The notes: a model not told the origin generated them from the letters alone. A stretch of DNA of 64,000 nt from Peiella sedimenti (GCF_030504955.1 NZ_JAUKTR010000001.1:559501-623500), one strand, 5' to 3'. Shown: positions 7,693 to 16,611, counted from the stretch's first letter. Numbers and translations: made by a program.

Positions 7693-8220
7693 ATGCGTAA
7701 GATCATTCTGTCGACCGCCGCCCTGGCCGCCGTCGCCGTGGCCCTGCCGGCCGCCGCCCAGTCCATGTCGGCCCCGTCCTATTATGTGAACGGCGGCTAC
7801 GGCCACTACGAAGCTGAAGACGCCGACGCGTCGCTGGGCGCCATCACCGGCCGCTTCGGCGCCCGCTTCACCCCGAACTTCGGCGCTGAAGCCGAAGCTT
7901 CGTTCGGCGTGGCCGGCGAGGAAATCGGCGCCGTCGACGTCGACCTGAACTACGACGCCGCCATCTACGCGGTCGGCTTCCTGCCCGTGACCCCGAACCT
8001 CGAGCTGCTGGGCCGCATCGGCTACGGCACCACCGAGCTGGAAGCTTCGACGGGCGGCGTGAGCGTCAGCGAGAGCGAGAGCAGCTGGAACTTCGGCGTC
8101 GGCGCCCAGTACATGTTCGACGGCATGAACGGCGTCCGCGGCGACTACACGCGTCGTGAGTTCAACGACGACGCCGGCTCGGCCGACGTCTGGTCGATCG
8201 CCTACGTCCGCAAGTTCTAA
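7693..8220 (+). CDS. Outer-membrane beta-barrel protein (OMP_b-brl type)
   Basis: A 175-residue protein with a signal peptide (MRKIILSTAALAAVAVALPA, AAAQ). The mature part alternates aromatic and small residues: YYVNGGYGHYEAEDADASLG, GRFGARFTPNFGAEAEAS, and ends with IAYVRKF, the C-terminal aromatic signal for the BAM machinery. Its size predicts an eight-stranded barrel. ATG 7693 follows GGAG at 7681. It resembles the barrel half of the OmpA-like gene at 10941. A terminator follows. Confidence 0.85.
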   Translation: MRKIILSTAALAAVAVALPAAAQSMSAPSYYVNGGYGHYEAEDADASLGAITGRFGARFTPNFGAEAEASFGVAGEEIGAVDVDLNYDAAIYAVGFLPVTPNLELLGRIGYGTTELEASTGGVSVSESESSWNFGVGAQYMFDGMNGVRGDYTRREFNDDAGSADVWSIAYVRKF

Positions 8221-8266
8221 GCGGCTCGGCTCCAGCAGGAGCCATCGTCGGAGCATCGACGGAGCG

Positions 8267-8304
8267 GCGGCGCGTCCCGGTCAGGCGGGGCGCGCCGCTT
8301 TCCT
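8267..8304 (+). terminator. Terminator after the beta-barrel gene
   Basis: GCGGCGCG (8267-8274) pairs with CGCGCCGC (8291-8298) and is followed by TTTCCTT. It lies about 46 bases after the stop. Confidence 0.65.
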
Positions 8305-8390
8305 TATGTGCGCGACCCGCCTGACCCAGAATTAACCTGACAAGCCGTGTCGCCGGGCTCACCCTGCCTCCCGTTACGGGGGGAGCTCAG

Positions 8391-9605
8391 ATGCCACAGA
8401 TCGACGCGGCGGCGCAGACTCAGGCTTGGCTGGACACGCTCAGCCCCGAAGAGATCGCCCGGGCGGTCGCCTATACTCAGGGCGGTCACTGGCTTCTGCT
8501 GTGGGGCGCTCTGGTCTCAATCGCCGTCGCCTGGATCATGATCAGAACGGGTGTCCTGACCGGCCTGCGGCGCAGGATCGAGGGTTCCCGCCCAAGACCC
8601 AAGCGGGCTTCGCTGGTGGTGGGCGTCGTCTACCTTGCCCTTACCTGGCTGCTGACCCTGCCATGGTCGGTGTTCGCAAACTGGTGGCGCGAGAAGCAGT
8701 ACGGCCTGACGCAGCAGCCCTTCGTGGGCTGGCTGTCCGAAGCGGCCTTGTCCGCGACGATCTCCACACTGTTCGGCGGTCTGCTGATCGTGGGCCTGTA
8801 CTTCATCATCCGGCGCACCGGCCGCGCCTGGTGGGCTTGGGGCGCCGGGCTAGTCACCGTGTTTCTGACTATCGTGTTGGTGGTGACGCCGATGTTCATC
8901 GAGCCCCTGTTCAACACCTACACATCGGCGCCGGACGGCCCTGTGCGTCAGGCGGTGGTGGAACTGGCCGAGCAGACCGGCACGCCGTCGGACAAGATCT
9001 ACATCTATGACGGCAGCCGGCAGTCGGATCGCTATACGGCCAATGTCTCGGGCCTTTTCGGAACCGCCCGCATCGCCATGAGCGACACCATGTTCGCCCA
9101 GGGCGCCGACCTGCCGGAGGTGAGGGCGGTCGTCGGCCACGAGATGGGCCACTATGTGCACATGCATTCGCTGTGGATGCTGGGCGTCTTCGCCCTCAGC
9201 GCCGCCGTCGCCTTCTGGCTGACGGACCGGCTGTTCCGCCCCGCCCAGCGGCTGCTGGGCGCCGACCGTGTTCAAGGCATTGCCGATCCCGCTGGTTTGC
9301 CCGTCTTGGCGGCCATCGGCGCGGTTCTGGGACTTCTGTTCACGCCCGTGGGCACGACCTTGACGCGGCTGATCGAGGCGGATGCGGATCAATTCTCGCT
9401 GACCCACGCGCAGGAGCCGGATGGCCTGGCCAAGGCGCTGATCAAGACGGCGGAATACCGGGCGCCTTCGCCCTCGGTGCTGGAGGAGACGATCTTCTAC
9501 GACCACCCCAGCGTCGAGAACCGCATCCGCCGCGCCATGGAATGGAAGGCGCGGCAGCAGGCGGCCGGATCAGCCCCTCTTTCTGACGAACACGCTGCCG
9601 GCTGA
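8391..9605 (+). CDS. M48 family (Ste24-type) membrane metallopeptidase
   Basis: This 404-residue protein has several hydrophobic segments in the N-terminal half (near residues 35-55, 80-105, 130-150 and 160-185), an M48 N-terminal-type domain. The HExxH zinc site is VVGHEMGHYVHMHS, near residue 250; the third ligand is likely the Glu of IEADADQFSL. Such enzymes cleave membrane-associated proteins or quality-control substrates. Its last 36 bases overlap the 3' end of the convergent FabH-like gene. Confidence 0.88.
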   Translation: MPQIDAAAQTQAWLDTLSPEEIARAVAYTQGGHWLLLWGALVSIAVAWIMIRTGVLTGLRRRIEGSRPRPKRASLVVGVVYLALTWLLTLPWSVFANWWREKQYGLTQQPFVGWLSEAALSATISTLFGGLLIVGLYFIIRRTGRAWWAWGAGLVTVFLTIVLVVTPMFIEPLFNTYTSAPDGPVRQAVVELAEQTGTPSDKIYIYDGSRQSDRYTANVSGLFGTARIAMSDTMFAQGADLPEVRAVVGHEMGHYVHMHSLWMLGVFALSAAVAFWLTDRLFRPAQRLLGADRVQGIADPAGLPVLAAIGAVLGLLFTPVGTTLTRLIEADADQFSLTHAQEPDGLAKALIKTAEYRAPSPSVLEETIFYDHPSVENRIRRAMEWKARQQAAGSAPLSDEHAAG

Positions 9606-10697
9606 ATACCCCGCGCCGAAGCTGCAGATCAGCCCCAGGTCTCCAGGCGCAAGGTCCTGACTGTGCAGGTGGAAGGCGATGATCGAGCCGGCCGACGAGG
9701 TGTTGGCGTAGCGGTCCAGGATGATGATGTTCTCGTCCTGCGCCGGCTCGCGCCCCAGCACCTTTCGCCCGATCAGGTCGTTCATGTTGATGTTGGCCTG
9801 GTGCAGCCACATCCGCTTGAGGTCGCTCGGCTGAAGGCCCAGCTCGCCGGCGTGGTCGAGAATCAGGTCCGAGACCATGGGCACCACGTCCTTGAACACC
9901 TTGCGGCCCTGCTGGACGAACAGCCGCTCGGAGGCGTCCGCCGGATCTGGCTCGCAGCGGTTCAGGAAGCCCGCATTGTTGCGGATGTTGTTGGAGAACA
10001 CCGTCTTAAGCCGTGAGCCGAGAACCTCCCAGCCGTCTGCCGCCTGATCAGCCGATTCGACGATCACGGCCGTGCACACGTCGCCAAAGATGAAATGGCT
10101 GTCCCGGTCCGTGAAGTTCAGGTGCGCCGAACAGATCTCTGGACTGACGATCAGGACCGCCTTGCATGAGCCAGAGCCGATGAAGTCCGCCGCCGTCTTG
10201 ATGGCGAAGGTGGCCGAGGAGCACGCCACGTTCATGTCGAAGGCGAATCCGCCGATCCCCAGGGCCTGCTGCACCTCGATCGCCAGGGCGGGGTAGGGCC
10301 GGGGCATGTTGGAGGCCGCGCACAATACCGCGCCCACGTCCTGGGCAGGTTTGCCCCACGCGGCCAACGCGTCCCGGGCCGCGGCGACGGCCATCTCCGC
10401 CATGAGGGACAGCTCGTCGTTCTCGCGCCGGGGCAGGCGAGGTCGCATCCGATCCGGGTCGAGCACGCCGGATTTATCCATGAGAAACCGAGATTTGATT
10501 CCAGACGCCTTCTCTATGAAGGCCTCCGACGACATCTCCAGCGGCGCCTGGTCGCCCCGGGCGATAGCGTCCGCGTGCTGACGATTCTGCGCTTCAGCCC
10601 AGGCGTTGTAGGCCGCCACGAGCTCGGCGTTGCCGGCGGCCTCGGGGGGCGTGAACAGCCCCGTCGCGGCGATCACCGCCGAAGCAGATTGTGTCAA
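9570..10697 (-). CDS. Beta-ketoacyl-ACP synthase III-like protein
   Basis: The thiolase-fold signature is complete: catalytic Cys in NVACSSATFA, His in LHQANINMND and Asn in RYANTSSAGS, with the C-terminal FGAGYSAGS. A TTG at 10697 giving TQSASAVIAATGLFTPPE is the likely start; an ATG at 10733 adds twelve Arg-rich residues of poor quality. At about 375 residues it is longer than housekeeping FabH (about 320). Extra material lies near residues 25-75 (AYNAWAEAQNRQHADA). It condenses an acyl-CoA or acyl-ACP starter with malonyl-ACP; the exact substrate is unclear. It is a lone gene. Confidence 0.82.
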   Translation of the reverse strand: MTQSASAVIAATGLFTPPEAAGNAELVAAYNAWAEAQNRQHADAIARGDQAPLEMSSEAFIEKASGIKSRFLMDKSGVLDPDRMRPRLPRRENDELSLMAEMAVAAARDALAAWGKPAQDVGAVLCAASNMPRPYPALAIEVQQALGIGGFAFDMNVACSSATFAIKTAADFIGSGSCKAVLIVSPEICSAHLNFTDRDSHFIFGDVCTAVIVESADQAADGWEVLGSRLKTVFSNNIRNNAGFLNRCEPDPADASERLFVQQGRKVFKDVVPMVSDLILDHAGELGLQPSDLKRMWLHQANINMNDLIGRKVLGREPAQDENIIILDRYANTSSAGSIIAFHLHSQDLAPGDLGLICSFGAGYSAGSVFVRKRG

Positions 10698-10940
10698 AGC
10701 CCTCGGTCTCCTTGACGGCGCCCACCGCCCCATAGCAACCTAAGCCTTCAACGCGGACGGGGGGAGCCGAAAAATCGTATCGTCAAGCTTCGCCTTCGTT
10801 TCGACACACCGTTGCCGAAATGCCGCGGCTGCGCTGTTTCGCCACAGGAATTGCGCGTTCCGGCTTTGCAGGCGAGGTGACCCCGCCTATTCCTTTCAAC
10901 CGATGGCGGACTTACCGCCCCAGCTCTTCGAGGTGATTCG

Positions 10941-11945
10941 ATGAAGTTTGTTTTGGCAACGGCTTCCGCAGCCGCTCTGCTGGCGGCGGGCACCGCCGCC
11001 TCCGCGCAGGAGTGGGTGTGGTACGAGGGCATGAGCCCCTACGTGAACGTGGGCGTGTCCCGCTACACGATCAACGCGTCCAACGCCGACGATTACAACG
11101 TCGTGGGCGGCACGCTGCGTGGCGGCCTGCGGTTCAACCGCAACTTCGGCGCTGAACTGGAAGCCTCCGGCGGTCTCGTCGGCGACGACACCCCGGCCGG
11201 CGAAGTCTCCCTGGACGCCAACTACGCCGCCTACCTGGTGGGCGTGGCGCCGGCCGGCGACGGCTTCGAACTGTTCGCCCGCGTCGGCGTCGGCCGCATG
11301 CAGGTGGACTACTTCGGCGACGTGATGGGCAATGACACCATCAACTACGGTGTCGGCGCGCAGTGGTTCTTCAACAACGGCCCGCACGGCCTGCGTTTTG
11401 ACTACACCCGTCACGACAACCAGGACGACAGCCCCAACGTGGTGTTCTTCCCGGGCATGCCGAACGGCGACGTCGACCAGTTCTCGGTGGCCTATGTGCG
11501 TCGCTTCGGCGGCCGTTGGGTGACCCCGCCCCCGCCGCCCCCGCCGCCTCCGCCGCCCCCGCCGCCTCCGCCCCCGCCGCCTCCGCCGCCGCCTCCGCCG
11601 GCGCGCCCGGTGGCCCAGGAGTTCATCGTCTACTTCCCGTTCGATCAGTACGTGCTGACGTCGGAAGCCCAGGCGGTGGTCTCGCAAGCGGCTAGCGCGG
11701 CTCGTTCGGGCAACGCCACTCGCGTGGTGGTCGTGGGTCACGCCGACACCTCCGGTTCGGCCGCCTACAACATCCGTCTGTCGGAACGCCGTGCGAAGGC
11801 TGTGGCCGACGCTCTGGTCGCCTCCGGCGTCAACAGCTCGACCCTGGCGGTCGACTGGCGCGGTGAGTCCCAGCCCGCGGTCGCCACTGGCGACGGCGTG
11901 AAGGAGCCGCTGAACCGTCGTGCGACGATCAACCTGAACTTCTAA
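10941..11945 (+). CDS. OmpA-family protein with beta-barrel, polyproline linker and peptidoglycan-binding domain
   Basis: This 334-residue protein starts at ATG 10941 after GAGG with a signal peptide ending ASAQ. Residues about 22-190 form an outer-membrane barrel with a YVRRFGG end. An unbroken run of about 25 prolines (DNA 11527-11601) links it to an OmpA C-terminal domain: FIVYFPFDQYVLTSEAQ, VVVVGHADTSGSAAYN, LSERRAKAVADAL. That domain binds peptidoglycan, so the protein ties outer membrane to wall. A perfect terminator follows. Confidence 0.93.
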   Translation: MKFVLATASAAALLAAGTAASAQEWVWYEGMSPYVNVGVSRYTINASNADDYNVVGGTLRGGLRFNRNFGAELEASGGLVGDDTPAGEVSLDANYAAYLVGVAPAGDGFELFARVGVGRMQVDYFGDVMGNDTINYGVGAQWFFNNGPHGLRFDYTRHDNQDDSPNVVFFPGMPNGDVDQFSVAYVRRFGGRWVTPPPPPPPPPPPPPPPPPPPPPPPPPARPVAQEFIVYFPFDQYVLTSEAQAVVSQAASAARSGNATRVVVVGHADTSGSAAYNIRLSERRAKAVADALVASGVNSSTLAVDWRGESQPAVATGDGVKEPLNRRATINLNF

Positions 11946-11970
11946 GTTCAGCTGATCCGACCAAGGTTGA

Positions 11971-11998
11971 GGGCCCGGTGGCGACACCGGGCCCTTTT
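11971..11998 (+). terminator. Rho-independent terminator after the OmpA gene
   Basis: GGGCCCGGTG, loop GCGA, CACCGGGCCC, then TTTTCC. It is a perfect ten-base-pair stem, 26 bases past the stop. Confidence 0.9.
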
Positions 11999-12015
11999 CC
12001 TATGGGGCGATGACA

Positions 12016-12053
12016 AAGGCGGGACGCGGACGCGCAAGCGACGAGTCCGCCTT
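12016..12053 (-). terminator. Possible terminator after the Nudix regulator gene
   Basis: AAGGCGG (12016-12022) pairs with CCGCCTT (12047-12053) about 15 bases beyond the minus-strand stop at 12069. The minus strand ends this stem in TTTG, a weak T-tract. Confidence 0.35.
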
Positions 12054-12068
12054 AAGCCAGCGGCTCCC

Positions 12069-13031
12069 TCAGCGAGAGGTCAGGCCTGGATCGCGCGGCA
12101 GGCTGAGGCCTTCCTGCAGGCCGGCCCCAAGATGGCTGCGGTTGAACCGGAAAAGTTCGGCGGGCCGGCCGCCCGTCTCGGCGTGTAGCCTGCCGGTTCT
12201 CATGACCAGACCCGTCCGCTCGACCGTGCGACGGAAGTTCTGCTTGTGCAGGCGCAACCCGGCGACGGCTTCGGTCGCCTTCTGCAGCTCGCCGAGGGTG
12301 AACTCGGCGGCCATCAGATCAAAGATCACGGCCCGGTACTTCAGCTTGCTGCGCAGCCGGCCCAACCCCGTGGCCAGGATGCGCCGATGGTCGGACGCCA
12401 GGGGCTGGCCGAGCCTGGCCGCGCCTCCGAAGAGCTCCGCCCCCCGGTCGCGCGCCGCTTCAGCGACAAGGCCGGCTTCGTAGAGGAGCTCGTAACGCTC
12501 GAGCACGCGGTCCTCGTTCCAGCGGGCGCCGTCGCCAGCGAACAGGCCGGCGATTCGCGCCCCTCGCGCGGCGTGCCCCTTGGCCCAGTCGGCGAGGGCA
12601 GGCATGATCAGCTGATCGATGATCGGGGGACGACCCTCTCGCCAATCCTCCCACGGGAAGAAGCGCACCAGGGGCGACCATTCGCCGTTCCTGGGATCCT
12701 CGGCGGCGGTGAGGGGACCGGTAAGCCCTAAATAGCCCACGGAAACAACGCGAGCGGCCCCCCGACCCAGTTCAGCGCGCGGCGCATCGCGACCCTGATC
12801 GCCGAAGGTGTAGAGCTGCTCGACGAAGCCGAGGGCGAAGCCCGCCTGGTCCGCCACGAAATCGCGCAGCGCCAGCTCGAAGGTGCGGTGCCCCTGGGGG
12901 TCGAAGGGGCCGGAGGGCAGGGCCGGCTCGCCGTCGGGACGGCGGGCCAGCAGAACGCAGGCTTCGTCGCCCCTCAGGGTGACGACGACGGCCGACAGGC
13001 CGATGACGACCTCGGCCCCGCCCCGGCTCAT
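12069..13031 (-). CDS. Nudix-fold NAD regulator (NrtR-like) with winged-helix domain
   Basis: The 320-residue protein has an N-terminal Nudix-like fold (residues about 8-150, VVIGLSAVVVTLRG) and a C-terminal winged-helix part (about 225-310: MAAEFTLGELQKATEAVAG, LHKQNFRRTVERTGLV, GGRPAELFRF). This is the NrtR layout, a repressor of NAD genes sensing ADP-ribose-type ligands. The Nudix box is degraded: the stretch GPFDPQGHRTFELALRDFVA, then DQAGF, has no REUXEE motif, so catalysis is unlikely. Its ATG overlaps the stop of the HD hydrolase gene upstream as ATGA, so the two are translationally coupled. Confidence 0.78.
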   Translation of the reverse strand: MSRGGAEVVIGLSAVVVTLRGDEACVLLARRPDGEPALPSGPFDPQGHRTFELALRDFVADQAGFALGFVEQLYTFGDQGRDAPRAELGRGAARVVSVGYLGLTGPLTAAEDPRNGEWSPLVRFFPWEDWREGRPPIIDQLIMPALADWAKGHAARGARIAGLFAGDGARWNEDRVLERYELLYEAGLVAEAARDRGAELFGGAARLGQPLASDHRRILATGLGRLRSKLKYRAVIFDLMAAEFTLGELQKATEAVAGLRLHKQNFRRTVERTGLVMRTGRLHAETGGRPAELFRFNRSHLGAGLQEGLSLPRDPGLTSR

Positions 13032-13681
13032 CGCGCCGTCCGCAGGGGGCGTGGGCGGGCCAGCCGCTGGGGCTTCAGATCGGGCGCTGACATCAGCTCC
13101 TGGAACCGGGCCAGGTAGCGCGCCTGCGCCTCCACCGGCTCCAGCGGCTCGATCCTCAGGTCCAGCCCCGGGGGCGGTCGGCCGAAGAAGCCCAGCGCCT
13201 CCGAGTGAGAAAACCCAGCCAACTGGGTGGCCTCGAAGAAGGCGCAGGCGCGATCAGCCTTCTTGATCAGGCTCTTGATTGTCGCGGGTGGACGCGGCGG
13301 CAGGCCGAACCGCACCTGGATGGCGTGCTCCAGCCGTCCCTCGAAATCCTTGTAGTTGACGCCCAGCGCCGCCTTGAAGGGCGAGATCATGTCGCCGATC
13401 ACATACTCAGAGGCGTCGTGAAGCAGGGCCGTCAGGCGCCACCGGGCCTCGATGTCGGGCTGGATATGGCCGACGATCCGCTCCACGATCACGCTGTGCT
13501 CGGCCACGGAGAAGGCGTGCGGACCGGTCGTCTGGCCGTTCCAGCGCGCCACTCGAGCCAACCCATGGGCGATGTCCTCGATCTCAATGTCCATCGGCGA
13601 TGGGTCCAGCAGATCGAGGCGCCGGCCCGACAGCATACGCTGCCAGGCGCGGGGCGGCTGGGACTTCGCCGGCGAGGGCAT
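13028..13681 (-). CDS. HD-domain hydrolase (YfbR-like)
   Basis: Start taken at ATG 13681 (MPSPAKSQPPRAWQRM); an ATG at 13732 is also in frame. The HD metal site is visible: FSVAEHSVIV, then LLHDASEYVIGDM with the His-Asp pair, and a later ADRACAFFEA. YfbR-like members dephosphorylate deoxynucleoside monophosphates, but the substrate here is inferred. The gene lies first in a two-gene unit with the Nudix regulator, overlapping by four bases. Confidence 0.82.
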   Translation of the reverse strand: MPSPAKSQPPRAWQRMLSGRRLDLLDPSPMDIEIEDIAHGLARVARWNGQTTGPHAFSVAEHSVIVERIVGHIQPDIEARWRLTALLHDASEYVIGDMISPFKAALGVNYKDFEGRLEHAIQVRFGLPPRPPATIKSLIKKADRACAFFEATQLAGFSHSEALGFFGRPPPGLDLRIEPLEPVEAQARYLARFQELMSAPDLKPQRLARPRPLRTAR

Positions 13682-13763
13682 GGTCAGGTTCACGGCCTTG
13701 AGACAGGAAAACGGCCCGACGAACTGGCCCAAGGCGAGGGCGATGGCAACCCCGAAGCTGGGT

Positions 13764-14486
13764 TCAGCGGCCCACGTTGGCGGTGACCAGGGCCTTGGCG
13801 GCGTCGATCACGGCGTCGGCGTCCGGCTCGCGCGACCGGATGACCGCCGCCACCAGGGGGCCGCCCGTCGGTCCACGGGTCTCGTAAGCGGCCAGCGCCC
13901 ATCCGGAAGCCGTGCCGCCGTCCACGTCCTGGGTGATGATGAAGGTCGAGCGGACGCCCTGGCGCGGCGAAGTGGTCTCGACCTCGGCGCGGCCGCCCGA
14001 GGCGTCGACGCGCACGGTGGCGCCGCCCGCGCCCATGCGGACGTGTGCGCTGTCAGCATCGCCGTCGGCGTTGGCGTCGCCGCTGGCCTCGATCTGCACA
14101 CCTGGCAAGCGGATGACGGTGCGGCCCGGATCTTCCGGCGCGCCGGGAGGGGGCGGGGCGGGGGCGGTGACACCGGCCAGGCCGCGCACTTCGGTCTTGA
14201 GCCGATCCAGCACTCCGGTGGTGGTTTCGCCCTCCAGCGGGATGAGCCGCAGTTCCACCTCCGCGCCGCGGGGCCCGGCGTAGCGGCATGAGCGGCCGTC
14301 CGCCGCGGCGGCCTTGCGCAGCAGGACGCCCTGCTCGGTGGGGCACTCCAGGGTTCGGACGACCCGGAGCGCGCCGGGACTGTCGCGGTCGGCCTCATGG
14401 ATGGTGACGCGCTCGCCGCGGTCGCAGGCGCTCAGGCCGAAGGCGGCGGCGCAAACCAGAAGGAGAGCTTTGGGTGTCATCGTCAT
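13764..14486 (-). CDS. Hypothetical lipoprotein
   Basis: Start at ATG 14486 gives MTMTPKALLLVCAAAFGLSAC, a signal peptide with lipobox LSAC. The mature protein of about 220 residues contains CPTEQGVLL and SCRYAGPRGAEVELRLIPLE, a Pro-rich linker (PAPPPPGAPED) and a C-terminal beta-rich part with an Asp/Ala run (GDANADGDADS). It ends AAKALVTANVGR. I do not recognise the family. The gene is 32 bases from the HD hydrolase gene start region and shares its strand. Confidence 0.7.
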   Translation of the reverse strand: MTMTPKALLLVCAAAFGLSACDRGERVTIHEADRDSPGALRVVRTLECPTEQGVLLRKAAAADGRSCRYAGPRGAEVELRLIPLEGETTTGVLDRLKTEVRGLAGVTAPAPPPPGAPEDPGRTVIRLPGVQIEASGDANADGDADSAHVRMGAGGATVRVDASGGRAEVETTSPRQGVRSTFIITQDVDGGTASGWALAAYETRGPTGGPLVAAVIRSREPDADAVIDAAKALVTANVGR

Positions 14487-14574
14487 ATCGTCGGCAGCCT
14501 GAACTTCCGATCCATAGGGCGCCACTTAAATCGCGGTAAGCGGCCGCCACTGAAATGCGCCATTCCGGTCTAGT

Positions 14575-15435
14575 TTACCGCCCGGCGCGGGACAGGAAGG
14601 CGACGCGCTCGACCAGCTGGACATCCTGCTCGTTCTTCAGAAGAGCGCCCAGGAAGGGGGTGGAAAGTCCGCCTTCCTTGCTGCGCAGCGCCTCGGGATC
14701 GACATCGTCGGAGACCAGCAGCTTGAGCCAGTCCAGCAGCTCGGAGGTGGAGGGCCGTTTCTTCAGGCCCGGCGCCTCGCGCAGGGCGTAGAAGGCGGTC
14801 AGAGCCTGGGACAGCAGCCGCTCTTTGATGTTCGGGAAGTGGACCGCCACGATGGCCCGCATCGTCGCCTCGTCCGGGAAGCGGATGTAGTGGAAGAAGC
14901 AGCGGCGCAGGAAGGCGTCGGGCAGTTCCTTCTCGTTGTTCGAGGTGATGATCACCACGGGGCGCACGGCGGCCTTCACCGTCTGGCCGGTCTCGTGGAC
15001 GAAGAACTCCATTCGATCCAGCTCATGCAGCAGATCGTTGGGAAACTCGATGTCGGCCTTGTCGATCTCGTCGATCAGCAGCACCGGCCGCTCCGGGCTT
15101 TCGAAGGCGTCCCACAGCTTGCCGCAGCGGATGTAGTTGGCGATGTCGGCCACGCGGGGATCGCCTAGTTGGCTGTCGCGCAGGCGGGTGACGGCGTCGT
15201 ATTCATACAGGCCCTGATGGGCCTTGGTCGTCGACTTGATCCCCCAGGTGATCAGGGGGGCGTCCAGGGCCCGGGCGATCTCCTGCGCCAGCACGGTCTT
15301 GCCCGTGCCGGGCTCGCCCTTCACCAGCAGCGGCCGCCCCAGGGTGACGGCCGCATTCACCGCGATCTTCAGGTCGTCGGTCGCCACATAGGCGTCCGTG
15401 CCGGAAAAGATGGGGCCAGAGTTAGAGGTGGGCAT
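14575..15435 (-). CDS. MoxR-type AAA+ ATPase
   Basis: The 286-residue protein has Walker A GEPGTGKT (about residue 40-47), Walker B VLLIDEIDKAD, sensor-1 IITSNNEKELPDAF and an arginine RRC region. This matches the MoxR AAA+ family, which remodels or assists maturation of metal-loaded complexes, normally with a von Willebrand A-domain partner. No such partner gene is adjacent here; the neighbours are a lipoprotein gene and small acidic-protein genes on the same strand. Confidence 0.9.
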   Translation of the reverse strand: MPTSNSGPIFSGTDAYVATDDLKIAVNAAVTLGRPLLVKGEPGTGKTVLAQEIARALDAPLITWGIKSTTKAHQGLYEYDAVTRLRDSQLGDPRVADIANYIRCGKLWDAFESPERPVLLIDEIDKADIEFPNDLLHELDRMEFFVHETGQTVKAAVRPVVIITSNNEKELPDAFLRRCFFHYIRFPDEATMRAIVAVHFPNIKERLLSQALTAFYALREAPGLKKRPSTSELLDWLKLLVSDDVDPEALRSKEGGLSTPFLGALLKNEQDVQLVERVAFLSRAGR

Positions 15436-15494
15436 TGAGCAAGGTCCGTCCTGAATGCGGACGGGTTAGCCCAGCCGGGCCGCCTTCGCTAGCC

Positions 15495-15746
15495 TCAGGT
15501 GATGCGCTTGGGCGCGATCGGGTCGCTGGCCGGGAAGGTCTCGTCCACCGCCTCGTCGACCAGGGCCTCCTGGCGATTCCGGGTGTCGGGACTTTCCGTC
15601 TGCAGCTGGTCCGGCTTTTCGCCCTCCTTCAGAGGCTCGGCCTTCCTCGAGTGGGGAAGAAAGGGCGATTCTGGATTCTGAACTGGCACGGCCTCGTCGG
15701 CGTGGTCTCGGGCCTTGACCTGTTTGTCGCGGTCCACGGCTGTCAT
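15495..15746 (-). CDS. Small hypothetical protein with C-terminal DETFPASDP motif
   Basis: An 83-residue hydrophilic protein, MTAVDRDKQVKARDHADEAV, ending VDETFPASDPIAPKRIT. The xETFPASDP tail is shared by many short bacterial proteins of unknown role. Its ATG overlaps the stop of the upstream acidic-protein gene as ATGA. It has no signal peptide or membrane segment. Confidence 0.6.
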   Translation of the reverse strand: MTAVDRDKQVKARDHADEAVPVQNPESPFLPHSRKAEPLKEGEKPDQLQTESPDTRNRQEALVDEAVDETFPASDPIAPKRIT

Positions 15747-16186
15747 TGCGTTTCTCCTTCGTCATCGACGTAGCCGAGCGATTGAAGATCGTCGTCGCTA
15801 AGCTCGCGTCGGGTTTCCCAATGGGCGGCGCTTGACTGCGCGCCCTTCATGTCTTCGACCGAGCCCACATAGGTCAGCTCGATTTCGCTCGGGCGGGCCG
15901 CGACCTCGCGGGGATAGGCGCCCAGATCGTCGAGGTCGGGATCGCCGGACATCGTTCCCTCCGGCTGCTCGCTCAGGAAGCCGTCGTCGGCTTCGGGCTC
16001 GACGCCCTCGGCGGACAGGGCGTCTTCGTCATCGAGATCATCCGCGTCGTCCTCGGGCAGATGGGTCATGTCCATCACGTCGGGAGTCAGCTCGAACACC
16101 GCCTCCAGGTCGCCCTCGTCATCCAGATGGGTTTCGTCGAATACCTCGGACTGGTCCTGTTCGTCGTAGCCGTCGATCTCGGGCAT
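15743..16186 (-). CDS. Highly acidic hypothetical protein
   Basis: The start at ATG 16186 (MPEIDGYDEQDQSEVFDETH) follows a GAGGAGAC-type ribosome site; seven extra codons upstream lack one. Of 147 residues a very large share are Asp or Glu, including a DDADDLDDEDA cluster. The C-terminal third is more ordered (IELTYVGSVEDMKGAQSSAA, HWETRRELSDDDLQSLGYV). It resembles no family I can name. It probably is a two-gene unit with the small protein downstream. Confidence 0.6.
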   Translation of the reverse strand: MPEIDGYDEQDQSEVFDETHLDDEGDLEAVFELTPDVMDMTHLPEDDADDLDDEDALSAEGVEPEADDGFLSEQPEGTMSGDPDLDDLGAYPREVAARPSEIELTYVGSVEDMKGAQSSAAHWETRRELSDDDLQSLGYVDDEGETQ

Positions 16187-16289
16187 TGAAGTCTCCTCGT
16201 GTCCCAAGGCTCAAACGTCAGGGAAACCGCCGCGTTCCGTTGATTCCGGGCTCTTGCGCGCGCCGGGCGCCGGGATCATCCTCCGGGCC

Positions 16290-16604
16290 ATGAAACCCGC
16301 CGACGGCCAGAGATACCGCTCCTTCGCCGAGTTCTATCCCTTCTACATCCATGAGCACGCCAATCGGGTGTGCCGCCGCATCCACGTGGTCGGCACGGGC
16401 CTGGCCATCGCGGCGATGATCGCGGGGGTGCTCGTCAGCCCCTGGTGGCTGCTGGCCGCGCCGCTGATCGGTTATGGCTTCGCCTGGGTGGGGCACTTCT
16501 TCTTCGAGAAGAACCGGCCGGCCACCTTCCAGTATCCATTGTGGAGCCTGATGGGCGACTTCCGGCTGTTCTTCGAGACGGTCGGCGGCCGCCGCAGGTT
16601 CTGA
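16290..16604 (+). CDS. Mpo1-like (DUF962) membrane protein
   Basis: The ATG at 16290 gives 104 residues beginning MKPADGQRYRSFAEFYPFYI. The signature YPFYIHEHANRVCRRIHVVG, with conserved histidines before a membrane pair (about residues 40-60 and 62-80), matches the Mpo1/DUF962 family. Yeast Mpo1 is an iron-dependent dioxygenase acting on 2-hydroxy fatty acids. The bacterial role is inferred. It is divergent from the acidic-protein unit. Confidence 0.75.
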   Translation: MKPADGQRYRSFAEFYPFYIHEHANRVCRRIHVVGTGLAIAAMIAGVLVSPWWLLAAPLIGYGFAWVGHFFFEKNRPATFQYPLWSLMGDFRLFFETVGGRRRF

Positions 16605-16611
16605 GGGCGCC

